Positions 9,835 to 22,773 of a stretch of DNA of 64,000 nt are shown here, piece after piece. The notes beneath the pieces are model-generated. The model was not told the origin of the DNA, ran no database searches, and saw only the letters and a program-made list of their open reading frames with translations. The translations under genes were made by a program, and so were the position numbers. The stretch comes from Entrophospora sp. SA101 (Eukaryota > Glomeromycota > Glomeromycetes > Entrophosporales > Entrophosporaceae). Numbering within the stretch: the first letter of the stretch is position 1; each line of letters begins with the position of its first letter. The DNA lies in contig CAUDNR010001702.1 of the NCBI GenBank assembly GCA_958430865.1, positions 1-64,000 on the forward strand, written 5' to 3'.

Positions 9835-11470
9835 TTTATATATATAATACACACACATACATACATACATATATGTACATATTTAGGTGATTATATAATT
9901 TATTTATAATTTATTTATTTTGTAAATATATTTATTTTTTTTTCATAAATTATTATTTAAAAATTGTATATTTTTTTTTAATAAATTTGTTAATTCCATT
10001 TTTTTTTCACTTAAAAAATATATTCCAATATATATTTTTTAGATTTTAGAAAAAGTTTTATTTTTATTTTGTAAGGACAATTAATATAAATAAATATATA
10101 ATTTGTAAAAAAAAATTTATTTAATAACTTCCTGTTCTATGATATCTACTCTACCTTATCATTGTATTATTAATTAATTATCTCTTGCAGTCGAGTTGAA
10201 ATGAAAATTTAATTTCTCCAAAAATAACGGTTCTTCTTGACTGAGAACTGCAAAACAAAATGTAGATATTAAAAAAAATATAAATTGCATATATTTTGTG
10301 TTTAGCGATCTTTCTCGCCTATGTGGTGATTGGTGGTAGTGTGAACTGCACGATAGGCACAAACATTGAATTTATGTTGTACCTGTCATCACTCATTTCT
10401 TCTTTTTTGATGAGATGCCCATGATGTAGTAAGCTTTTTTTCTATCATAAGTACCGACACATTCACATGCAGATTAGTCATATCTCCCAAGGTCGTTCAT
10501 GCTTTGCTTGCATTGCTCCATATACTGCTTGCTTTATTAATATCGGGACTTTACAAAAAGGCAAAGTCGGATAAGAATAACTTCACAGAAAGTCTAATCG
10601 GGTGAAAATCAAGATCAAAAGACTTGAACAATATCCTCGTCGAGCTATACTGTTCTTTTTTTTTATTATATATATTACTACATTGTCACGTACCCCATTA
10701 AGCTATAATGTTTTTCAGATAATTGCGCGCTTTACCCGCTTACTTTATGCTTGAATACAATTCTACCACTTTTAAATAACTAAGCTACTATCTAATTAAT
10801 TAGACCAAAAGGCTGTCTTTTTACTTTCCCTAGGCATGAATACGAAGGACTTTAACTGACACTCGCGTTGATCACGTGAGACTACCAATATGTATGCGCA
10901 GTTACTATCATCTTGTAAATTTTTAAAAAGATGATAATTAAGAAATTGGTTTTATCAAGAATGAAGATTCAAGCAATGAACGATTAAAAGATTTGGTAAT
11001 TATCAATTGATTATTCAGAGATATAAATCCGAATTTTAAAATTTTTTATAGAAATCCAATTCGGATGATTTTTGAATTAGAGCAAATTGTAAAGCAAAAT
11101 CTCTAATTTCTGTCAACGTAAATTGAGCTGTTTTCTAAACTTGATTTTTCAAATCAAATTGAGGTGACTAACAATCTTATTTAAATTGACTTATCAAAGT
11201 GGAGCAGCTCATAGGGTCCAACTAACGATGAAAACACCAAACACCAACGATATACAAATCAAATGCTCGTTGAATAAAGTCTTGTAACAAGCATTGTTTG
11301 TTTCAATCCCATTTTTGAAATTAATTGACGATTGTTTTTGGTAAAAAAAAACTACTGTGATAAAATTTATATATAGTAATAAGAATACATATATATGAAA
11401 GAAAAAAAGGTGAATAAGATGGTATGAAAAAAGCCACCCATCCTTTATAAATGGGTTGTATGGCTATTCG
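9835..11470. other. Intergenic region, copy A
   Basis: The first 300 bases are very AT-rich and probably hold the SUN transcript end. From 10130 to 11400 there is mixed-composition sequence with a CACGTG E-box near 10876 and short inverted repeats around 11030-11070 (AATCCGAATTTT / AATTCGGAT). I see no convincing gene. Copies B and C differ from A here by a handful of bases. Confidence 0.35.
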
Positions 11471-11860
11471 GCCAAGAAAAGTTTTCTGAACTGCATGAAG
11501 CTTTTCGAGCTCTTTCCAAAACAGAACAAGGCACATGCTTGATGGCGTAGCGTACCTCAGTGGATAGTGGAGCAATGAGGATGAGCAGATTCCTCAAAAA
11601 GAAAATTAGTGCAATAAGAAAGATCATAATATTTCTGCTAACAAACATGCTATGAATTGGTCATGAAATCATCAAAAAGTTCATGGTAATTACTAAAAAA
11701 ATGTCACAATGAAAAGCAAAATTGGGAATTGACAAAAAGGTTACTGAGACTATGAAAATTTTTCTCTTTGAATTATGCAGAAGTTCATGGATTATCAAGT
11801 CCTTGAAAGAAATGTAAATAGAACAATCTATTCATTTATATTTTTACCAAACAATTGCTT
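11471..11860 (+). pseudogene. Relic of the transposase-like family, copy A
   Basis: Fragment matching the N-terminal third of the protein at 3085. Segments such as KFSELHEAFRALSKTEQ and KAKLGIDKKVTETMK parallel EFAELKESFQALSKSEQ and KTKMVIDKSVAEVVK. It has TAG, TAA and several TGA stops and frame changes. TGA at 11710-11712 (in MSQ-KAK) aligns exactly with TGG at 3490-3492 (MPQWKTK), direct support for TGA having meant Trp in this family. Confidence 0.6.
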
Positions 11861-12181
11861 AGTATTTACAAAGTAATATGTGCATTGCTAGCTTTTTTTT
11901 TTTTAATTATTAAATTTACATATACTTCTTATTCTTATAATTGATTAAGTAATTAAATAACAAAATAATAATATTTTACCTTAATAAATTAAGAAGGAAA
12001 AAAATAAATTATGAAATAATAATGAGAAAGTTATCATAATTCAAAAAAACATTTATTTACTTTTTCTTTCTATATAATTTTTCCGAATAATAATAATAAT
12101 AATTAATGATATTGACGACAGATAATATATATTATTAGGTTGATTTAATTAATTAATTTGCTTGCTTGTTTGTTTGTTTGT

Positions 12182-13025
12182 TTACTCTTCATCATTCATA
12201 TGATCAAAAAGATAATTTGCTGCCATTTCTTCATTTTTGTCACAAGCAAGATACGCTTCAATTGCAAGTGCTCTATCAAATCCTAAAGCTTCCAACTACC
12301 AAAAAAATATATTTATCATTATTAATATTAATAAAAAAAAACAATAAGGTTGAAAATTGAAAATTGAAATTATTGTTGAAATTATTATTTAATTCATTTA
12401 CCCTGTCAATTGCTTCTTTTTCTTCCTGTGTCACAGAAACATATTGTGGTGGTGGAAGATTGCCCTCACCACCTTCATCCGGTTCTTGTAAAAGTCTCAT
12501 AAATGTAGCTTGATTCGAATTTATAAGCTAAACCAAACAATAATTTATTATTATCATTGTTAAGAAAGTAGCGTTAATATATTATAAATATGATGATGAT
12601 ATACCTGCAATAATTCAGGATTTTGAGCACCAATCTGTTGGAGTAATGGTTGCAATAAACTTGGATTTTGTTGAACAAATTGTCTTAAATTTCGAAAATG
12701 TGGTTGATTTCTCAAAAAATTCAAATCATCCATATTCCCTCCTCCTTGTCCACCACCACCGCCGCCACCTTGGGTTGCTCTTTGTCTTTGTTGTTGTAAA
12801 TTTTGTGCTTGTTGAAAAAGATTTAAATGTTGTGTACCTAATAGATTATATTATATAATTACATTATTAAAATTAATTTTTTATTATTTACTTGTTTCTA
12901 TGTTATAAAAACTTACTTAAATTAGGAGCACTATTGGTACTAGTAGGGTTTGTAACACCTGGTGCTGGCGTAGCAGAAGTAGTATTTCCGCTTGGGGTAT
13001 TGGTTGTTGTTGTTGTTGTTGTTGG
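12182..13025 (-). pseudogene. RAD23: RAD23, 3' part only, copy A
   Basis: Carries the C-terminal UBA domain, the XPC-binding (STI1-like) domain and the Gln/Gly-rich linker of the complete gene at 23095-25210. The ubiquitin-like domain and first UBA are missing. The sequence leaves RAD23 inside its ACA/TTG triplet repeat and continues directly into inverted HIR1 sequence, with the 7-bp TTGTTGG (13019-13025) shared at the join. Not functional as it stands; either a rearrangement or an assembly chimera. Confidence 0.8.
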
Positions 13026-14472
13026 ACTATTGTTGTAGTTGGTTTATGTGCTGATAAATCTGACATATGCGATGTTTGTGACGATAGAGTAGATTGTGAT
13101 AAGATTTGATCACCACCCATTAAAGCTGCTATTCTAGAAGAGGAAATTATTTTTTTTGATATTGCATTCTCTTCTTCCATAGCAAGTTGAGTAGTATTTT
13201 CAATAATTACTGGTTCTTTTGGTTTGTAACCATGTTTCGATAAAATTCTTTCTTGTTCTTCAGGTTTCAATGGTTCACCAAATTGATTTTTTTTAAATTC
13301 CAGTATTGTGGCAGTTCCATCATATGAACAAGCAAAAAGAAATCTTCCATCAGGTGACCACGATAAATCTAAGATACAATGTGTGAATAATTGTTTAAAG
13401 ACTAATAATGGGTGAGAAGAAGATGTTGCCCAAATGGATACACCATGATCTTGACTTCCAATTGCACAAACACCACCAACAATGGTTCCACGATCTTGAT
13501 CTCGAATATGATAAAGAATTGGACTAAAACACTTTTTTAAAAAATAAAAATTTTTATCAAATTATAATTTCCCCCTTGAAATTTTAGTTAATATATTACT
13601 ATTTACTATATATTCATACATATACAATGATACTTACAACAACTTCTGTTGGAGATTCGTGGCCAATCATTGAAACATCGATTTTCCATTCATCTCTACG
13701 GAGAGCTATTGCAACAGGCACAGACCCCTGACAAGCATTAGGAATTGCTAGATGAGAACCTTCTGGTGACCAACTAAATAACGAATCCATTAATATTAAA
13801 TTAGAAATTTTATGATAAAGTATTTTTAACAATAGATAAATAAATGAAATGAAATGAAAATTAGTGCCTTAATCTGCTAAAGAAAGTTGTTATGGGAGAA
13901 TTTAAAAATGGTTCATTTATTTCTGTCTGAACTTTCCAATCACTAGTTCGCCAAATCTTAACTGATTTGTCATCAGCCTAGTAATAATATTAATAATTAA
14001 TAATGATTGACATGTGTATAATAAATTTAATTATCAAATACCTGTGTAGCCAAGTATTCACCGATAGGATCCCATGAAACACCTTTTACAAAAGCACTAT
14101 GACCTTCCAGTTTATGTAGTCTCTCTTTTCAAATGATAAAAGTTTATGAATATAAAATTTTTTCTTTAAAAATATTTATTTTATAGATTGCTATTCACCA
14201 GAAGTTTGACAATTCCATATATAAACTGTACTATCAAATCCACAGGAAGCCAAATATGTATTATCAGGTGACCAAGATAAATCTGCTACATCTTCATTTC
14301 CCCAAAAAAAAAATCATAAATTTTTTGAACTGTTACAAGTAAAGATAAATATTATTCAAAGGATAGATTTTCTTTACCTGATTCATGACCAGCTAAACGT
14401 CTAATTGGTTTCCAAACTTCGATATTTTGTTCACCGCTTCCAAAAGTACTACCGCCTCCCCAACTAACTGCA
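13026..14472 (-). pseudogene. HIR1: HIR1 fragment, inverted, copy A
   Basis: Reverse complement of about 28588-30035 of the complete HIR1 gene (paired positions sum to 43060). It holds WD40-repeat exons, including the GC-AG intron, and the start of the Ser/Thr-rich linker. Both ends are missing. A few base differences from copies B and C (for example SDLSAHK against SDLSSHK) show it is a distinct allele, not a duplicate read. Convergent to nothing; abuts truncated RAD23 on one side and a scrap of the Asn-rich gene on the other. Confidence 0.8.
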
Positions 14473-14547
14473 GCTCTTCTCTATAACATTTTTTTTTGAT
14501 TACCAAGTAAATTATATTTGTTTAATAAAATAATAAAATATATTTTT
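14471..14547 (-). pseudogene. Scrap of the Asn-rich fungal gene, copy A
   Basis: Matches 27452-27524 in direct orientation (the exon edge and intron of the Asn-rich gene). The change from inverted HIR1 happens at CAGCTCT (14471-14477), 7 bp shared by both parents. The contig ends at the gap right after. Confidence 0.7.
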
Positions 14548-14557
14548 NNNNNNNNNN
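14548..14557. other. Assembly gap (10 N)
   Basis: Ten N bases join two contigs. The true distance and order are unknown, so relationships between sequence before 14548 and after 14557 rest on the assembler. Confidence 0.99.
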
Positions 14558-14890
14558 ATTATTATCGCTAATAAAACACATAACATATTTTACCCTAAAT
14601 AATAATCTCTAATTAATTAATAAACTACAAAGGGTAAACCTTTGCTGTACTTAATAAGTAACCAACATTCTAATCATTGAGAAACATCTCAAGGGGACGC
14701 CTTTGGGATATAATTAAATATATAGAACCTAGGGACCCTTTTATCTGAAAAGATAAAAGTTATATTTTATTGATTTTTGACCGTAAGTCAGTGAGTAGGC
14801 TGTGTAACACTAGAATCAACCGTAAGTCAGCGAGGAGGCTGTGTGTTGAACCATAAATAACCTATTAATTAGGAAACTCGGATTGCACGC
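14558..14890 (+). repeat. Leader repeat upstream of the transposase-like gene, copy B
   Basis: Nearly identical to 45928-46260. No coding capacity. It holds two 26-bp direct repeats, 14780-14805 and 14819-14844 (ACCGTAAGTCAG.GAG.AGGC). It fuses to the transposase-like reading frame in mid-protein, so it comes from something else, perhaps the 5' part of an LTR-type element (see 45802). Confidence 0.45.
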
Positions 14891-15906
14891 TTGCACCAGC
14901 ATTTTAGAGATGGTTTCCATTATAATGCTCGCCAAGAGGAAGAAGCTAAAGATTTGCTCAAAAGATTTAAAGAAAATTTGTCCAAGGCCAAATTAGAAAG
15001 AAATTATTATAATAAAAATACAAAATTAGCAGAAGAACAAAGAAAATTAGTTAATAAAAATTATTCAAAGGGTAAAACATCATATTGCAACATTGATGTC
15101 ACTGCTCATTATAGTTATGATTGAGCCCAAAATGTTCATGTGCCCCATTCTGACCAACAGGTAAGTAAAATATATTATCTCAGCCCATTTAAAGTCCATT
15201 TATTTGATATTCAAGATGAAGATGAAATTATAGGAAAAGATCCTAATGGTACACTTGGTATGATCTTTGATGGAATTAAAAAATTGAACAAAGTGAAAAG
15301 CATTTAAAGATTACTTGTGATAATGCTGGAGGACAAAATAAAAATAATCTAACAATTTGATTTTATTTATATTTGGTAATTTGTGGTTATTATGAAAGGA
15401 TTGAATTGAATTTCATGATTCCTGGACATACAAATTTAAATGTGATGTTAATTTTGGGATGATTAAAAAACTCTACAGAAGAATAAGAGTAGATTGTCTA
15501 GACCATGTGGTTGATGTGAAAAGATCTAGTCCAGCAGGATTGAATGAGACTCAATGTTATGAAGATGGAAAGGTTTCCAATACTTAGATATTAAAGCAAT
15601 TTTGGGAATTTATTTTAAGAAATTACCAAGTATACAGAAATATCAACATTTTCTTTTTAAGACATCTAATCTTGGTATAGTAAAAGTTCAAGAAGTTGCT
15701 AATGGACTTTTGCTGAATTCAATTTATTGAAAACCAAGAAAGCAGATATCTTTGAAGAAATTAGAGCTTTATCTATTTTAGTGTTAACACCACCTCCTTT
15801 GGGTTACAAAAGGCAAGAATATCTTTATCAGAATATTTGCCCTTTTGTCAGAGATGAATTCAAAGATATTACATGCCCAAAACCATTCTATACTGGCAAC
15901 AAATAA
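14891..15906 (+). pseudogene. Transposase-like protein, truncated and mosaic, copy B
   Basis: Begins at the HFRDG position of the family, so about the first 230 residues are absent. In-frame TGA at 15122 (SYD-AQNVHV) is shared with copy A at 4015. From 14891 to about 15590 it matches copy C; from about 15583 it is identical to copy A (offset 10913), including A's one-base deletion that ends the frame near 15731. The site of the 151-bp element of copy A is empty here. Not functional. Confidence 0.6.
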
Positions 15907-16102
15907 AATATTTAGAACGCCTTCATTACTTTATCATACTTGTTAATTTGTCCCCCTACTGTCATTAAGTTTAATAAGTTTAGCTTTTTCCACCTTTAAA
16001 GTAAAAAAGTACTAAAATAAAGTTTATATACTTAATATATCATCATAAAAAGGATATAAGTATAGTATATTAAAAAGAATAAATAAAAAAAGGAACAAAC
16101 AA

Positions 16103-16223
16103 CATCCGGAAAATATAAAAAAAATTTGCACATGTCAATCATAAGTTTAATAATAAAAAAGTGTAAAACTTACATTGACACTGTAAGATTTATGCAAATT
16201 TATGCTAAATTAATTTCCTGATG
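16103..16223. mobile_element. Miniature inverted-repeat element, copy B
   Basis: Identical copy of the 121-bp element at 5190-5310, carried along by the block duplication rather than a separate insertion. Confidence 0.7.
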
Positions 16224-16232
16224 AAGAAAATC

Positions 16233-17113
16233 ATGACAAGCATCATAAATGAACAACAAAATGAAAATAAAGAACTTTTAAATGAAATAGAAACACTAAA
16301 AAAGCAATTAGAAAACAAAGATGATTTTAAACTAAGAATTTGAAATGCTATTTGCAATGTTAAGGAAAATGAAAGTCCAGAAATTGCTGGAACTTTAATG
16401 ACCTTAGAACAACATTTTTGACCTAAGGATGATTGAGTAAGGATTCAAAAAGAAAATGGAGTTGAGAAAGTTATTTTTGGCAACAATTTCACTCTTGAAA
16501 ATGTGGTTAAGGCTTTAGTGAATGAAACTGAAATAGTTCAAATTCTTTTGATTTTATTTACAAAAAAAATAAAGAACTTGAAGAAAAGATTGCTGAGTTA
16601 GAAAAAGGGAATGCCAAGTTAAAAGAAGAGTTAGAAAGGAATAAACTCCTTGTTGAAAAATGAAAAACAAGAGCAGAGAAGGCTGAAATAGATAATGAAA
16701 TTCATTTAGAGGCTTTAGAAACAGGAGGGAAAGAAAGATGAACTCAGAAAGAAGCATCAGCAAAGGAGATAGCAGAGAAAAACCAAAAGTTAGAAATTTC
16801 TAGTAAGATAATTGAGAATAAAGGTGCAAGAATTGGTGAATTAGAATGAGAACTAAAACAAGAAAGGGAAAAAGTAGAGGTGTCTAATAAGATAATTTCA
16901 GAAAAAGAATCACAAAACAAAAATCTCACAGAAGAAAACAAAGGATTGCAAAATCAATTGCATTTAGCTGAAAAGGATTTACCTGCTTTACCCAAAAAGC
17001 AAAGCAAATTTAGACAATTAAGAACAAAATTAAAAACTGAATTCCATCAACTGGTGGAAAACAAAAAACACCAAATCCAAGAGTTAGTTGCTAGAATAGA
17101 GGTAAGTAGATAA
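16233..17113 (+). pseudogene. Coiled-coil protein with in-frame TGA, copy B
   Basis: Same as 5320-6200, with the same eight TGA codons and the same one-base deletion. This shows the lesions predate the duplication of the block. Confidence 0.65.
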
Positions 17114-17116
17114 TTA

Positions 17117-17559
17117 ATGAGAGAACTAACTTACACACTTTAGATTTAGAAAGGTCAAGTTGGAAAACATGTGATTTTTGTTTTAATTGTTATGGAGAGG
17201 ATAATAAATCTGTTAAACAAATAGTAGCTCATGTTAAGGTAAATGGTAAATATGTTGCATATGATGTAGTGTGTGAAAGTTGTAAGGAGAAATTCGATGT
17301 TTGTGGTGATAAATATGTTTGTTTTTGTATTAGATATGAAGAAGACATGGAAGAAAAGGAACTCCCTCTTTTGCCTAGTGAGGAAATAAGTCAGTCTGAT
17401 TTTTATGAAAGACAAATAAATGGATTACAAGAAGAATTAGCCACTGCTGAAGAAGCATTAACAATTGAAAGAGAGGAAATAGCCAAGTTTCAGGAAAAAT
17501 CTGAAGAGTGAAGTAAAAAGCAAAAACAGGAATTATTAGATAAAGAATTAAACAACTAG
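17117..17559 (+). pseudogene. Cys-rich coiled-coil protein, copy B
   Basis: Same as 6204-6646, including the T-run frame change. From about 17471 onward this copy is base-for-base like copy C (offset 31252); before that point copy C is a diverged version. Confidence 0.5.
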
Positions 17560-17717
17560 AAGAGGAAAACAGGAAATTAAAAGATCAGCAGAATGGTCAA
17601 ATTGTTCAAATTGAAGTTAAAGAGACTAAAAGATGATCTTGATTGAAAATGAGAAAGTAGTTTAAAGAATATTCTATATAAATTGAAATTCATTCTAACT
17701 ATCAAAGAAAATGGTAG

Positions 17718-17993
17718 TTATTTTCCTTTTAAAGATTTTTGCTTTTTATTAGGTAATAATGCATCATCATGATGTTTTCTTTTTCTAACACTTATTATTT
17801 TTCTTTCTTCTTGGTAAATTTCATAGGTAATACTTTCTTTTCTTAGATAAGCTTCCAGTGTCTGAACACCATTCATTTTGAAAACATAAGGAGAAATTTT
17901 TTCACCTTGTTCTTTTTTTAAAATGCTTTTGATAGTGCTATAATTCTTGGATTCCATAGTAGATCTGATGTAAATGAGTTTCATATGTTTCAT
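17718..17993 (-). CDS. Small basic hypothetical protein, copy B
   Basis: Same 91-residue ORF as at 6805-7080. Unrecognised; may be a remnant. Confidence 0.33.
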   Translation of the reverse strand: MKHMKLIYIRSTMESKNYSTIKSILKKEQGEKISPYVFKMNGVQTLEAYLRKESITYEIYQEERKIISVRKRKHHDDALLPNKKQKSLKGK

Positions 17994-18423
17994 ATTAACT
18001 ATTTTTATATAGGAGTAGTACTATATATCACTTAAAATAAATGGGATATTATAAAGCTGTTGATTATGATCACATTACAAATGACTAAATTTTGATCACT
18101 GTAACCTTTGGTAATACCAATGTTCACTTTTTCTGGTTTTGTTGCAGCATGCCCCATATTAAGTGCGACAATATGATGTTTGTCGGTTTTATCCATTTTT
18201 AGATTAATCACGTGAAGGATTTGGGAGAAATATCAAAAAAAAAAAAGTCTTAAAGTTCTGTCTAATTAAAAAAAAAAGGTATTATTGTATAAATATATCA
18301 ATAATAAGAATAAACTCTAACAATACGCCACCAACAAGTGTAAAGCTTGCTTTACGGTTTATTTTAATTTTAAAACAAGCTCACTATTTGTATTTTCTTT
18401 TATTTATTTAATATTTAAGAGAT

Positions 18424-20747
18424 ATGTCAAGAAGAAGATCTCCAAGATTAAACCAGGACGAAACACCAATTAAAATAGAGGAAGAAAGTAACGAACAATT
18501 TAGCGATACTTTGTGTCGTAAAGAACAAAAACCTAAAAATGAAATTAAAAAAAGGCAGCAACAACAAAAGCATCCCAAACAACTGTATGACCAAAAACAT
18601 AATCAAAAACAACAGCAGCAATCCTCCCCACCAACACCACCTTCTTCTGATCCAAGTCATAATTGTGATAACGACGATTATTTAAAACATGAAGATATTC
18701 CTCGATCATGTAAATTTTTACCTATTTATCCTGTTGATACCATTAATCATTCTTCTAGCTAAATAACACATAAAATTTTTAATAAAGGGCCGTATGATCA
18801 AAATGGAAATAGTTCTTACAACGGTTCAAGACGTGCATCTATTGAGTCAACAACTACCTTAGCATCAATTATATCAGAATCGTCAGTATTTAGATCATCC
18901 AACAATTCACAAATTAATCCTTCCAGTAATACCAGTTCACTTACCTCAAATACTTCTATAAATTGTTTTAACCATTACAACAAAAATAACAACGATAATA
19001 ATAATAATCATAATATATTTAATGAATGTATTAAACCTACTTTAGATAATCATGATGATAACAATGCAGGTTCTTCTCTTAGTAGAATGGCTAATGACGA
19101 GAAAAGCATGCAAAGTCAATATAATTTAAGACCCAGGTTTAACATTGAAAAAAATAATAACCAGAAGAAAAGAATCGAGAAACCAATTAATAAAACTAAA
19201 CATAAAAGCGATGCTAAAGCTAGAGGAAAAGAAGACATTGATAATAACGGCAGCAAAGACAACAACAGTAATAATATAGATCATAATAATATAGATCACA
19301 ATGATATAAATCGCCATGATACAGATCACCATGATATAGATCGCAACGATATAGATCGCAATGTCGTTATGGATCGCAATGATGACGCTATGGATCAAGT
19401 CATTGATAATGATGATGATAATACACGTCAAGAATTAGACAATGATAAAAATAAGATTGTGTATGTAATACGTTTATATTACTTATAAGAATTTTTTAAA
19501 CTATGAATATACCTTTAATACTATTAGTAATATATTAATATTATTATTTATTTAGGATATTGGCTAAAGCGATTTTCGGGTTATTAAACGCTAAATGGGT
19601 TGTGGGTACAGCAGTTATGACGTTTATATTGTTTCTAGGTTTCTTTTGCATTTGTCGATTGTCATATATAAGTGATCGATGTCAATATTGGATAGTTAAA
19701 GACAGTGATCTCAATTCGGAATATACAAATTATGTAGATGCTGGTAGCGATATTAAATATGAACATAGCGATGTAATAATTCGAGCTGCAGTTGCGGAAC
19801 AAGTTAGAAGCTTGTGTGCGGCAGAAATCCAAAAACGTATTCAACCTGAAAACAATGAAATGGCTAGATATCAAAAATATATTCTCGATGATGTAGTTGC
19901 CGAAATTATTAAAAACGAGATTCACAAAGCGGTAGAAGAAAAATTGTATATTTATTCACAGGATAGGTTAAATAAGGCAGATTATGCACTTTCCTCAGGT
20001 GGTGCAAAGATCATTAGTCCGTTAACATCTCCAACGTATGAAATGTGGCCTACGCAATGGCATCAACGAATTATGGCAGCAATAACTGGTCATGGAATCA
20101 CGAGAGGCAAGCCACCAATAACGGCTCTTCAACCTGAGACTCATGTTGGCCAGTGTTGGCCTTTTGCTGGACCGAAAGGTCAATTAGCGGTATTGTTGAG
20201 TAGAAGAATCTATGTTACAGCTATAACTTATGATCATGTGAGTAAAGATATAGCAATGGGTGTCACAAGTGCACCAAAAGAATTTGAAGTATGGGGATTT
20301 GTTGATGATGTTCCAGAAGTGATTATCGATAATTCATATCCAAAACAAGGACATGAACCATTATTATTGAAACAAACAGATGATGTCATTCAAGAAGAAA
20401 AACAAGAAAGTATTTTTGGCGATCATTCCGCCATTCCAAGTGATCTAAACGATACAAATGACACAAGCAATCCAAATGACGCAGCAAATAATCCAAGTGA
20501 ATCAAGTTCAGATGAAAAAAATGGCGACGAAAGAGATTTAAAGCTTGGCTCGTCACCAAATCATTTATTTTTGGGGAAATTTACTTATGATATAAACGGA
20601 TCCACCATACAAACCTTTGAAGCGCTTAGATACAGTAAACCGATAATAGCTGTTTTAATGAAGGTAAATAGCAATTGGGATAATCCACAATATACTTGTC
20701 TTTATAGATTTCGTGTTCATGGAATACGATCGAATTATCAATCTTGA
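18424..20747 (+). CDS. SUN-domain inner nuclear membrane protein, copy B
   Basis: Same three-exon structure as copy A (18424-18709, 18788-19460, 19556-20747) and the same 716-residue product: disordered Asn/Gln-rich N-terminus, one membrane span and a C-terminal SUN domain. No amino-acid differences from copy A were noticed. Intact. Confidence 0.88.
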
Positions 20748-22383
20748 TTTATATATATAATACACACACATACATACATACATATATGTACATATTTAGG
20801 TGATTATATAATTTATTTATAATTTATTTATTTTGTAAATATATTTATTTTTTTTTCATAAATTATTATTTAAAAATTGTATATTTTTTTTTAATAAATT
20901 TGTTAATTCCATTTTTTTTTCACTTAAAAAATATATTCCAATATATATTTTTTAGATTTTAGAAAAAGTTTTATTTTTATTTTGTAAGGACAATTAATAT
21001 AAATAAATATATAATTTGTAAAAAAAAATTTATTTAATAACTTCCTGTTCTATGATATCTACTCTACCTTATCATTGTATTATTAATTAATTATCTCTTG
21101 CAGTTGAGTTGAAATGAAAATTTACTTTCTCCCAAAATAACGCTTCTTCTTGACTGAGAACTGAAAAACAAAATGTAGATATTAAAAAAAATATAAATTG
21201 CATATATTTTGTGTTTAGCGATCTTTCTCGCCTATGTGGTGATTGGTGGTAGTGTGAACTGCACGATAGGCACAAACATTGAATTTATGTTGTACCTGTC
21301 ATCACTCATTTCTTCTTTTTTGATGAGATGCCCATGATGTAGTAAGCTTTTTTTCTATCATAAGTACCGACACATTCACATGCAGATTAGTCATATCTCC
21401 CAAGGTCGTTCATGCTTTGCTTGCATTGCTCCATATACTGCTTGCTTTATTAATATCGGGACTTTACAAAAAGGCAAAGTCGGATAAGAATAACTTCACA
21501 GAAAGTCTAATCGGGTGAAAATCAAGATCAAAAGACTTGAACAATATCCTCGTCGAGCTATACTGTTCTTTTTTTTTATTATATATATTACTACATTGTC
21601 ACGTACCCCATTAAGCTATAATGTTTTTCAGATAATTGCGCGCTTTACCCGCTTACTTTATGCTTGAATACAATTCTACCACTTTTAAATAACTAAGCTA
21701 CTATCTAATTAATTAGACCAAAAGGCTGTCTTTTTACTTTCCCTAGGCATGAATACGAAGGACTTTAACTGACACTCGCGTTGATCACGTGAGACTACCA
21801 ATATGTATGCGCAGTTACTATCATCTTGTAAATTTTTAAAAAGATGATAATTAAGAAATTGGTTTTATCAAGAATGAAGATTCAAGCAATGAACGATTAA
21901 AAGATTTGGTAATTATCAATTGATTATTCAGAGATATAAATCCGAATTTTAAAATTTTTTATAGAAATCCAATTCGGATGATTTTTGAATTAGAGCAAAT
22001 TGTAAAGCAAAATCTCTAATTTCTGTCAACGTAAATTGAGCTGTTTTCTAAACTTGATTTTTCAAATCAAATTGAGGTGACTAACAATCTTATTTAAATT
22101 GACTTATCAAAGTGGAGCAGCTCATAGGGTCCAACTAACGATGAAAACACCAAACACCAACGATATACAAATCAAATGCTCGTTGAATAAAGTCTTGTAA
22201 CAAGCATTGTTTGTTTCAATCCCATTTTTGAAATTAATTGACGATTGTTTTTGGTAAAAAAAAACTACTGTGATAAAATTTATATATAGTAATAAGAATA
22301 CATATATATGAAAGAAAAAAAGGTGAATAAGATGGTATGAAAAAAGCCACCCATCCTTTATAAATGGGTTGTATGGCTATTCG
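20748..22383. other. Intergenic region, copy B
   Basis: Corresponds to 9835-11470 with scattered base changes, for example around 21105-21150. No gene seen. Confidence 0.35.
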
Positions 22384-22773
22384 GCCAAGAAAAGTTTTCT
22401 GAACTGCATGAAGCTTTTCGAGCTCTTTCCAAAACAGAACAAGGCACATGCTTGATGGCATAGCTTACCTCAATGGATAGTGGAGCAATGAGTATGAGCA
22501 GATTCCTCAAAAAGAAAATTAGTGCAATAAGAAAGATCATAATATTTCTGCTAACAAACATGCTATGAATTGGTCATGAAATCATCAAAAAGTTCATGGT
22601 AATTACTAAAAAAATGTCACAATGAAAAGCAAAATTGGGAATTGACAAAAAGGTTACTGAGACTATGAAAATTTTTCTCTTTGAATTATGCAGAAGTTCA
22701 TGGATTATCAAGTCCTTGAAAGAAATGTAAATAGAACAATCTATTCATTTATATTTTTACCAAACAATTGCTT
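22384..22773 (+). pseudogene. Relic of the transposase-like family, copy B
   Basis: Equivalent of 11471-11860, including the TGA that aligns with the TGG of copy A's full-length member (here at 22623-22625). Multiple stops; dead. Confidence 0.6.

Noticed and set aside
10174..10362. Minus-strand 62-residue ORF with a signal-peptide-like stretch
   Set aside because: Only differences between alleles are seen and many are replacement changes; no homology recognised.
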